From positions 1-16,849 of the forward strand of contig JAEDJH010000031.1 in the NCBI GenBank assembly GCA_016296415.1: DNA of 16,849 nucleotides. Reading direction: 5' to 3'. Under the pieces are notes generated by a model that ran no database searches, was not told the DNA's origin, and worked only from the letters and a program-made list of their open reading frames with translations. Below are positions 6,761 through 12,957 of the stretch, piece by piece. The position numbers and the translations under genes are program-made. Numbering within the stretch: the stretch's first letter is position 1; each line of letters starts with the position of its first letter. The stretch is from Clostridia bacterium. GTDB lineage: Bacteria > Bacillota > Clostridia > Christensenellales > CAG-138.

Positions 6761-7897
6761 TTACGGAGTTTCGGGTGCCGGTTCGGGCGTAGGCTCCGGA
6801 GTAGGTTCCGGAGTCGGTACGGGCGTGGGCTCGGGAGTGGGCGCCTCTGTCGGCTGAGGGGTTTCGGGCGGCGGTGTTGTGGGGGCGGGCACGGCCGTAT
6901 CCTCGGGAGTAGGAGAAGGCTCCGGCGTCTCCGTTGCTATCGGGGTAGGTCTTGGCGTTGGCGTGGGCCTCGGCGCAGACGTCAGTACCGGGCGGGGGTC
7001 GGAGAAGGAGATAGTGGGGGCAGGGGTGGGGGAGGTCGGCACATAGGGGGTATGCGAAGGACCCGAAACGGGCTGTGTTACAGGCGCAGTGGTAATTTTT
7101 GCACTGGAGCCTCCCTGACCGGTGCTGACGGGCGAACCGGTATTGACGGGTTTGCTTGTACCGTCGTTTCTTGATGCCGAGCCGTTATTTTCCGGGGCAA
7201 TGGTACCGAGAACAACGCCTTCGGATTCGCAGGACTCGATAAGATTGCAATATACTGCGGTAAATTCCGTATCGCTTAAATAGGTTATCAGCAGAAGCTC
7301 GCTTTCGCTTTCTTCGCCTATTATCTGAGTAAGTCCGTTTACGGGTATTGTGCCGCAGGACGAAACTTCATACTTATATGTAAGAGCTTCCGTATGAAGC
7401 AAAACGGTATTGCCGACCTTAACTTTGTCAAGGGAGTGGAAGAAACCGACACCCTTGGTCAAACGATGTGCGGCCAAAATACACAAGCCGTCGCCGCCGA
7501 TAGGTGCGGACGGTGAATAATGCGTTACCGATGTTTGAAGTCGGGGTGCAGTTGACTTTTCCACGACGGGCATATTTTCGCCGCAGCCGGTAACATCGAG
7601 TCGGGCAATAACTGTTTGTATTTCCGAGTCCCCCTTGGAGTTTTCGAGCCAAAGCGTTCTTTCGGAGGCGTAATTTACCGGACGGCTTTCCGACGGACGG
7701 CCCTGTGTGTCAAATATGCCGCCATTGCCGCCGCTCAAGCAGATTATCAATACTGCAACGGTCAACAGTGATACAGCGACGCCGGCGCATATACCGACCC
7801 GCACAGCAGGACGGGCTTTTTTCCACTTTTTGCCGAGCCGCTTGAACATGAGCTTTGTGTCCCTTGCCATAAGCGTGAAAAACTCTTTTACTGTCAA
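6761..7897 (-). CDS. Membrane-anchored sortase-fold protein lacking the catalytic cysteine
   Basis: A protein of about 378 residues. A basic cytoplasmic segment is followed by one membrane helix (about 34-54), then an extracellular sortase-like domain (about 95-230) and a 140-residue Pro/Thr/Glu-rich tail. The domain shows IARLDVTGCG...PVVE, GGDGLCILAAHR with the catalytic-type His144, FFHSLDKVKVGNTVLLHT and YKYEV, in sortase order. Where active sortases have TLxTC, this has LLLITY: Tyr206 replaces the nucleophile, and the RFVV-like arginine is also missing (TEFTAVY). It is therefore unlikely to be a transpeptidase and may be a structural or binding protein; the tail could cross the wall. Start: TTG at 7897 has GGAGG 8 nt upstream; ATGs at 7912 and 7921 lack a site but would add 5 or 8 residues. 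No terminator separates it from the next gene. Confidence 0.82.
   Translation of the reverse strand: MTVKEFFTLMARDTKLMFKRLGKKWKKARPAVRVGICAGVAVSLLTVAVLIICLSGGNGGIFDTQGRPSESRPVNYASERTLWLENSKGDSEIQTVIARLDVTGCGENMPVVEKSTAPRLQTSVTHYSPSAPIGGDGLCILAAHRLTKGVGFFHSLDKVKVGNTVLLHTEALTYKYEVSSCGTIPVNGLTQIIGEESESELLLITYLSDTEFTAVYCNLIESCESEGVVLGTIAPENNGSASRNDGTSKPVNTGSPVSTGQGGSSAKITTAPVTQPVSGPSHTPYVPTSPTPAPTISFSDPRPVLTSAPRPTPTPRPTPIATETPEPSPTPEDTAVPAPTTPPPETPQPTEAPTPEPTPVPTPEPTPEPTPEPAPETP
6773..6846 (-). repeat. Tandem Pro-Thr-Pro-Glu codon repeats
   Basis: The last 25 or so codons of the sortase-like gene are near-perfect 12-bp units encoding (P-E-P-T)n. Such arrays can change length by slippage and would alter how far the protein reaches through the wall. 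The Pro-rich part without strict periodicity continues to about 7110. Confidence 0.75.
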
Positions 7898-8048
7898 GGT
7901 ATTATCCTCCATTGTTATCATTTATAATATGAAGATTGTATAACATAAACCAAACTTTGTACATACAAAACTGATGTTATTGCTGTTAAGAAACAGTTAA
8001 AAAATGAAAAAACGGAATATCCCCCTTTTTATTGCAGGAGTTTTAGTG

Positions 8049-8061
8049 TATAATACATTCG
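8049..8061 (+). promoter_or_regulatory. Possible promoter -10 box for the lgt operon
   Basis: A perfect TATAAT (8049-8054) stands 54 nt upstream of the lgt start. No good -35 is found at 16-18 nt (TTTTTA-like only), so the call rests on the -10 alone. The 186 bp between this operon and the divergent sortase-like gene hold no other clear element. Confidence 0.4.
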
Positions 8062-8107
8062 GTATTTTATGGAGATATACCAAAAGATTGGTCTACGGAG
8101 GAATAAA

Positions 8108-9040
8108 ATGGTTTTAATGAGAACACCCTCAACCGCAGTGGCATTCAGTATTTTCGGGCATGAAATCAGATGGTACGGCATACTGATGGCACTCGGCGTA
8201 ATACTGGCCGTTATACTCGGCGCACACGAGGTAAAGCGCAAAAAAATGTACAGGGATACCATGTACGACCTGTGCCTTTGGGCGATACCTCTCGGAATAA
8301 TAGGAGCAAGACTTTACTACGTTCTGTTTGAGCTTGACTACTATATTTCCAATCCCGTTTCCATCCTTTATATATGGGAAGGCGGTTTGGCGATATACGG
8401 CGCCGTCATCGGCGGCATGATAGGCATAATGATCTATTCGCTTCGAAAGAAGGTGCGCTTTTTAAAGCTTGCCGACATCGTTGCGCCCGGGCTCGTGCTT
8501 GCACAGGCAATAGGTCGTTGGGGCAATTTTTTCAACCAGGAGGCGTACGGTCCCCTTGTTACGAATGATGCGCACAAGTGGTTCCCTCTGGCGGTGCAGC
8601 TCGACAGCGGAGCAATACATTACGCCACTTTCTTCTACGAGTCAATGTGGTGTCTGCTGGTATTCCTTGTGCTTTGGTTCTTTGTGAGAAAGCGTCAAAA
8701 GCATGACGGCGATATGATACTTACCTATGCCATGCTCTATGCTTTTGAAAGAATGCTTGTAGAGCAGCTCAGGCAGGACAGCCTTATGCTCGGATCGCTT
8801 CGCATATCGCAGGTTTTGAGCGGCCTTATATTCATTGCCGTGCTTGTATTCATCATCGTCAGGGTGATCCGTGAGAAGAAAGAGGGCAGGCTGATGTGGC
8901 CGGCGCCCGAAACCGAGGAAACGGAAGAAAAAGAAGAAACCGAGCCTGCCTGCGAGGACGAGGGCGCAGAAACGGAACAGGAAAACGGCGCTGAAAGCGA
9001 AGACGGAACCGTTTATGATAACGGGGAGGCGAACGAATAA
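8108..9040 (+). CDS. lgt: Prolipoprotein diacylglyceryl transferase
   Basis: A 310-residue polytopic membrane enzyme that moves a diacylglyceryl group from phosphatidylglycerol to the lipobox cysteine of prolipoproteins. The family signature GRWGNFFNQEAYG is at 136-148, preceded by the conserved GARLYYVLFELDYY and EGGLAIYGAVIGG. The ending contains the ERMLVEQLRQDS segment. Tyr stands where E. coli has His103, which I recall as common in clostridial Lgt. The last 47 residues are a hydrophilic tail with 20 acidic residues, absent from E. coli Lgt and presumably cytoplasmic. The ATG at 8108 has GGAGG 6 nt upstream; the upstream in-frame ATG at 8069 lacks one. It is first in a run that also encodes two lipoproteins, likely substrates. 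Confidence 0.95.
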   Translation: MVLMRTPSTAVAFSIFGHEIRWYGILMALGVILAVILGAHEVKRKKMYRDTMYDLCLWAIPLGIIGARLYYVLFELDYYISNPVSILYIWEGGLAIYGAVIGGMIGIMIYSLRKKVRFLKLADIVAPGLVLAQAIGRWGNFFNQEAYGPLVTNDAHKWFPLAVQLDSGAIHYATFFYESMWCLLVFLVLWFFVRKRQKHDGDMILTYAMLYAFERMLVEQLRQDSLMLGSLRISQVLSGLIFIAVLVFIIVRVIREKKEGRLMWPAPETEETEEKEETEPACEDEGAETEQENGAESEDGTVYDNGEANE

Positions 9041-9073
9041 ACAAAAAGCCGAGCAATAGTTGGGAGGAACATA

Positions 9074-10516
9074 ATGCGCAATCTAACGATGATGACCGAC
9101 TTGTATGAGCTTACGATGATGTATGGCTATTTCAAGCACAATATGACAGACAACGTATGTGTGTTTGACCTGTTTTATCGGACTAACCGCAAAAACAGTG
9201 CATTTGCGGTCATGGCGGGAACAGAGTCGGTGGTGGATTATATCAATAATTTGCGGTTTAACGAAGAGGATATTGATTATTTGAGATCACTCAAGCTGTT
9301 TGATGAGGACTTTCTGTCCATGCTGAGAGATTTCCGCTTTACGGGCGATATTTGGGGTATGGAGGAAGGTACGCTGATATTCCCGAGAGAGCCTTTGCTC
9401 AGGATCAAGGCACCCATTATGGAGGCCCAGCTCATTGAAACGGCTCTGCTAAACCTTGTAAACCACCAGACGCTGATAGCCACCAAGGCAAACCGTGTTT
9501 GCTACGCCGCAGGCGACAAGAGCGTTCTGGAATTTGGCTTGAGGCGGGCTCAGGGTCCCGATGCGGGAATACTCGGTGCAAGGGCGGCGGTTGTAGGAGG
9601 CTGTAACTCAACAAGCTGTGTTGCGACCGGACAGATGTTTGATATACCGGTTTCCGGAACGCACGCCCACAGCTGGGTAATGAGCTTCCCGACGGAGCTT
9701 GACGCATTCAGAGCATACGCAGAAACGTTTCCTCACGCCTGTTTGCTGCTGGTTGATACCTATGATTCGCTGAAGAGCGGCATACCCAACGCAATCAAGG
9801 TATTTGACGAGCTTAGGCAAAAGGGCTACGAGCCTGTAGGAATAAGACTCGACTCGGGCGATTTGGCATACATATCCAAGCGAGCGAGAGCTATGCTTGA
9901 TGAGGCAGGCTATCCGAAAGCAAAGATATGCGTTTCGGGCGATCTTGACGAGAACGTCATATATGACCTCAACGTGCAGGGCGCGTGCATTGACCTCTAC
10001 GGCGTCGGAACGAAGCTGATAACCTCCGCCGATCATCCTGCGCTGGGCGGCGTGTACAAGATGTCCGCAGAGATAGTGAACGGCGAGCTTATACCGAAGA
10101 TGAAGCTCAGCGACAATCCCGAAAAGACCACGCTGCCCGGGTATAAAAAAGTGTTCAGGCTTTACGGAAAGCACGGCAAGGCGATTGCCGACCTCATTGC
10201 TCTCGAGCATGAAACCATAGACACCGAAAAGCCGCTTAAGCTGTTCCATCCGGAGCAGACGTACAAATCCATAACCGTGCGTGACTTCACCGTGCGAGAG
10301 CTTTTGGTACCGCTTTTCATAGACGGAAAGCAGGTTTACGAATTGCCGGATATCAAAGCTATCAAAAAGTACGCCAAGGAGGAAATGGACAGCTTCTGGG
10401 AGGAGAGCAAGCGCTTGATGAATCCCCATGTATATAAGGTCGATATTTCCGACGAACTCTATGATTTGAGGAAGCGTTTGATATGGGAGCTGGCACAAAA
10501 GGACAGCATAGGGTGA
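9074..10516 (+). CDS. pncB: Nicotinate phosphoribosyltransferase
   Basis: A 480-residue cytoplasmic enzyme joining nicotinate and PRPP (with ATP hydrolysis) to give nicotinate mononucleotide in NAD salvage. The N-terminus MRNLTMMTDLYELTMMYGYF is typical, followed by FDLFYRTNR, EFGLRRAQGPDAG, the SGTHAHSW loop (194-200) whose His199 is the expected phosphorylated histidine, and the PRPP-site strand IRLDSGDL (257-264). Length is usual for the long Firmicute form. A GGGAGG site sits just before the ATG. It is 33 bp after lgt and overlaps the next gene by 4 bp (GTGA), so the operon is tightly packed. Confidence 0.95.
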   Translation: MRNLTMMTDLYELTMMYGYFKHNMTDNVCVFDLFYRTNRKNSAFAVMAGTESVVDYINNLRFNEEDIDYLRSLKLFDEDFLSMLRDFRFTGDIWGMEEGTLIFPREPLLRIKAPIMEAQLIETALLNLVNHQTLIATKANRVCYAAGDKSVLEFGLRRAQGPDAGILGARAAVVGGCNSTSCVATGQMFDIPVSGTHAHSWVMSFPTELDAFRAYAETFPHACLLLVDTYDSLKSGIPNAIKVFDELRQKGYEPVGIRLDSGDLAYISKRARAMLDEAGYPKAKICVSGDLDENVIYDLNVQGACIDLYGVGTKLITSADHPALGGVYKMSAEIVNGELIPKMKLSDNPEKTTLPGYKKVFRLYGKHGKAIADLIALEHETIDTEKPLKLFHPEQTYKSITVRDFTVRELLVPLFIDGKQVYELPDIKAIKKYAKEEMDSFWEESKRLMNPHVYKVDISDELYDLRKRLIWELAQKDSIG

Positions 10517-11070
10517 AAAGACTTTCAAAAAGACTGTCGGCACTGATTTTGGCTTTGACTGTGACTTTTGCCATGTCCTTTGCACTGTGCTTTGCACTGT
10601 GCTCGTGCAGCATCGCAAAGCCGTATGTCGATAACTCCGTGACACCGCCTCCCGTAACGCAGGAGGTGACGCCCGAGCCTGCCGTCGAGTCTGAAACCAC
10701 CGAGCCGCCCGTGCCTGATGAGACTGAGAGCATAACCGTGGAATCCGAGGATTTCTACAGACAGCATATCACGTTTGGAAACATCCGTGTGTATGAGCAA
10801 AGCGGCGATACGTTTGCCGATGCGGTCGTTACGAACGAATATGAATGTGCGATAGTCTGTGCGGTTAAAATGGTGTATTATGACGAGTCGGGCAGGGAAA
10901 TAGCTTCGGGCGACTTCAGAACCCGTGACGGACAGTATCTTTTGGTGCTTGAGCCGGGCGAAACCGTTGTGTATGCGCAGCTTGACACCGATATTTCCGT
11001 GCTGATGATGGATTTTGAACTTATATTTGACCAAGCCGTCGGTATAAAGCCGAGGGCGACAGATGAGTAA
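10513..11070 (+). CDS. Probable lipoprotein with FxLYD-like domain
   Basis: A protein of about 185 residues. A basic hydrophobic signal (1-31) ends in a Cys-rich stretch, LCFALCSC. LCSC (29-32) is the best lipobox, though Cys26 or Cys30 might serve. A Pro/Thr/Glu spacer (about 40-75) follows. The C-terminal domain (about 80-170) has VVTNEYECAIVCAVKMVYYDESGREIASG...LEPGETVVYAQL, which resembles FxLYD/DUF3426-type beta-sandwich domains that occur on secreted proteins; their role is unknown. GTG at 10513 overlaps the pncB stop (GTGA), which suggests coupled translation. An upstream GTG-less start (ATG 10483) inside pncB would bury the signal peptide behind 10 residues and is less likely. Confidence 0.82.
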   Translation: MKRLSKRLSALILALTVTFAMSFALCFALCSCSIAKPYVDNSVTPPPVTQEVTPEPAVESETTEPPVPDETESITVESEDFYRQHITFGNIRVYEQSGDTFADAVVTNEYECAIVCAVKMVYYDESGREIASGDFRTRDGQYLLVLEPGETVVYAQLDTDISVLMMDFELIFDQAVGIKPRATDE

Positions 11071-11087
11071 AAAGGAGATGTTTTAGA

Positions 11088-11981
11088 ATGAAAAGAACCG
11101 TTACTTCCGTATTTGTTGGCATTATGGCGTTGCTTTTGCTCGTTACGGGCTTTGGATGCGGTAAAAAAGCCGCTCCGAAGATAGCCGTTATGCTTCCCGA
11201 AACCGGCAGCGGCATCTCGGAGGAGACTGCTGCGGCGGTTGAAGAGGCTCTGTTTGCTGTAAGCGGAAACGATGCGGTGGAATATCTTTTCAGACAGAGC
11301 TCGGACGCGGCGGAACAGCTTGCGTTTATTGATATGGCAAAGGGCTGGAGGGCTTTGGCGGTCGTTATTGTGCCGACGGAGGGAGCCGATACCGAGGAGA
11401 TGAAAAAAATTGCCGAGGAGAAGAATATAACCCTATATCTTGCCGGATTCGAGAGCGTGGAAAGTACCCTTGCGCAGGCAGGTGAGGAAGCGGGAAAGTT
11501 TGCCGTTGGCGAGCTTGTAAAAGTAAAGCAGCCCTCGTGCCTTGCGCTTGTCAGCGACGAAAATGCCGAGGCATATAACGCATTTGAAACCACCGCAGGC
11601 TCTCTTGACTGCATACGCATAGACGCGGAGGCCGACAGGGAAGCGGCTCGTGAGGCCGTGTCAAAGTGGCTTGCCGACCACGATAAGGATACGGTAGCGG
11701 CGGTTGCGGCCGTTTTTGCCGATTCTGACGAGGCTGCTCTCGGTGCGATGGACGCATTTAACGAATATGACCGAAAAACCGGCCTGAGGCTGGTAGTCGG
11801 TATCGGCGGCCGTCTGTTTGACTACACGGCTCATGAGCTTGACGGTATCAAAGTCGCAAGCGTAGCAGCGGCAGAGGCAGAGGATTCGATTTTTGCGGCG
11901 ATACAGCTGGCTTGCCAAAAGGCGCTGGGCGGCGACGCCGTTGAATTGGAAAATATCAACCTGCTTATAAGAAAAAAATAA
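11088..11981 (+). CDS. Lipoprotein with type-1 periplasmic binding protein fold
   Basis: A 297-residue protein with a signal peptide ending at lipobox GFGC (Cys24), so it is anchored outside the membrane. The mature part reads like the sugar-binding class (RbsB/MglB-like): a first strand KIAVMLPETG, WRALAVVIVPTEGADTEEMKKIAEEKNITLYLAGFES, VAAVAAVFADSDEAALGAMDAFNEY and LRLVVGIGG, then a GIKVASVAAAEAEDSIFAAIQLACQ ending. Ligand residues cannot be named. No ABC transporter permease or ATPase gene is next to it, so it may be an orphan solute receptor or serve a transporter encoded elsewhere. An AGGAG site lies 10 nt before the ATG. Its position between pncB and deoC makes a nucleoside, ribose or related ligand an attractive but untested guess. 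Confidence 0.83.
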   Translation: MKRTVTSVFVGIMALLLLVTGFGCGKKAAPKIAVMLPETGSGISEETAAAVEEALFAVSGNDAVEYLFRQSSDAAEQLAFIDMAKGWRALAVVIVPTEGADTEEMKKIAEEKNITLYLAGFESVESTLAQAGEEAGKFAVGELVKVKQPSCLALVSDENAEAYNAFETTAGSLDCIRIDAEADREAAREAVSKWLADHDKDTVAAVAAVFADSDEAALGAMDAFNEYDRKTGLRLVVGIGGRLFDYTAHELDGIKVASVAAAEAEDSIFAAIQLACQKALGGDAVELENINLLIRKK

Positions 11982-11997
11982 AACAAAGGAACGAAAG

Positions 11998-12654
11998 GTG
12001 GAAAATATCTTGAAACTGAACAAATACATCGACCATACTTTGTTAAAGCCGGACGCAAAGCGCAGTGACATTGATAAAATATGTGATGAGGCAGCCGAGT
12101 ACGGCTTTATGAGCGTATGCGTAAACCCCGCCTGGATAGGCTACGTTGCCCGAAAGCTTGAGGGAACGGGAGTGCTTCCGTGCTGTGTGGTAGGCTTCCC
12201 GCTCGGTGCGACTATGCCGGAGGTAAAGGCTTTTGAAACCGACAGATGTATAGCCGTCGGCGCAAAAGAGGTTGATATGGTTATAAATATCGGCGCAGCG
12301 AAGGATGGGGACTGGCGGACGGTAGAAGACGATATATCGGCTGTTGTGAAGGCAGCCGACAAGAGAGCAACTGTTAAGGTTATAATCGAAACCTGCCTGC
12401 TTACCGACGAAGAAAAGGCGGAAGCCTGCCGCTGTGCCGTAAGGGCAGGGGCGGATTTTGTAAAAACCTCGACCGGATTCTCCACCGGCGGCGCAACCGA
12501 GAGCGATGTTGCCCTTATGAGGGGCATGGTTGGTGCGGAAATGGGCGTAAAAGCATCGGGCGGTATAAGGGACAGGGCAGCGGCGATGAAGATGGTCGAA
12601 GCCGGAGCAAGCCGCATCGGTACAAGTGCTTCGATAAAAATCGTATCCGAATGA
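11998..12654 (+). CDS. deoC: Deoxyribose-phosphate aldolase
   Basis: A 218-residue class I aldolase that splits 2-deoxyribose-5-phosphate into glyceraldehyde-3-phosphate and acetaldehyde, the last step of deoxynucleoside breakdown. The start IDHTLLKP and the catalytic set are visible: Asp93 in EVDMVIN, Schiff-base Lys156 in VKTSTGFSTGG and Lys185 in VKASGGI (E. coli D102/K167/K201). Length is usual for short bacterial DERA. The start is GTG at 11998 (AAAGGA 7 nt upstream) or TTG at 12010 (AGGTGG 8 nt upstream), giving 218 or 214 residues. It is the last gene of the run, 16 bp after the lipoprotein and just before a strong terminator. No other deo genes are seen. Confidence 0.95.
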   Translation: MENILKLNKYIDHTLLKPDAKRSDIDKICDEAAEYGFMSVCVNPAWIGYVARKLEGTGVLPCCVVGFPLGATMPEVKAFETDRCIAVGAKEVDMVINIGAAKDGDWRTVEDDISAVVKAADKRATVKVIIETCLLTDEEKAEACRCAVRAGADFVKTSTGFSTGGATESDVALMRGMVGAEMGVKASGGIRDRAAAMKMVEAGASRIGTSASIKIVSE

Positions 12655-12676
12655 ACTGACTCGTTTTGAACATTTA

Positions 12677-12708
12677 TCCTGCGGAGCGTAAAGTCCGCAG
12701 GATTTTTT
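12677..12708 (+). terminator. Intrinsic terminator of the lgt-deoC operon
   Basis: A perfect 9-bp stem TCCTGCGGA / TCCGCAGGA with an 8-nt loop followed by TTTTTT, starting 22 nt after the deoC stop. It is a textbook strong rho-independent terminator and marks the end of the five-gene run. Confidence 0.95.
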
Positions 12709-12753
12709 ATGTGGCAAAAACAGCCCTAATTTCACCATTATATATTCATAGTA

Positions 12754-12782
12754 TTGACATACATTATGTAATAAAATAAAAT
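12754..12782 (+). promoter_or_regulatory. Consensus promoter of the secreted protease gene
   Basis: TTGACA (12754-12759), a 17-nt spacer and TAAAAT (12777-12782) form a near-perfect vegetative promoter, the same layout as the glycosyltransferase promoter at 6299-6327. The predicted start near 12789 leaves a leader of about 169 nt. Confidence 0.82.
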
Positions 12783-12821
12783 CATATTCAGGTATATGAT
12801 ATTTAACGACATGGCTATATT

Positions 12822-12932
12822 GTTTTGACACAGCAACTTTTACTCCAGGTGTGTGCCGTATTGAGAAAACGGCATTTTGCGAGCTAACGGTTGCTTATGC
12901 TTTACAAGGAAGCCGATGCTGTCAAATATCGG
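12822..12932 (+). promoter_or_regulatory. Structured 5' leader with competing helices
   Basis: The untranslated leader of the protease gene holds several inverted repeats. TTTGAC+AGCA (12824-12835, 2-nt bulge) can pair with TGCTGTCAAA (12917-12926) to close a ~100-nt domain. AGCAAC (12832-12837) can instead pair with GTTGCT (12890-12895). TGCCGT/ACGGCA (12854-12874) forms an inner hairpin followed by TTTT. CCGAT/ATCGG (12913-12932) competes with the closing stem. I do not recognise a known riboswitch class. The AGGAGG ribosome site (12946-12951) lies just outside and is not obviously masked. A regulatory role is inference. Confidence 0.4.
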
Positions 12933-12957
12933 TATCAAAAACTTTAGGAGGCAGAAA

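Noticed and set aside
6585..6857. Plus-strand frame with a (GVGSG)n tail
   Set aside because: It is the reverse of the Pro-Glu-Pro-Thr codon repeats of the sortase-like gene and has no start signal.
6761..7110. CRISPR-like or intergenic direct repeats
   Set aside because: The repetition is codon-periodic and inside an open frame; there are no spacers or cas genes in the window.
9608..10645. 345-codon minus-strand open frame opposite pncB
   Set aside because: It lies wholly against the well-supported pncB frame, has no recognisable domain or ribosome site, and its product reads like the complement of a biased coding sequence.
12043..12831. 262-codon minus-strand frame opposite deoC
   Set aside because: It crosses the deoC terminator and the protease promoter and shows no domain; deoC on the plus strand is certain.
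12822..12932. Cyclic di-GMP (GEMM) riboswitch in the protease leader
   Set aside because: The conserved GEMM segments and tetraloop-receptor pattern could not be found, so only an unclassified structured leader is reported.
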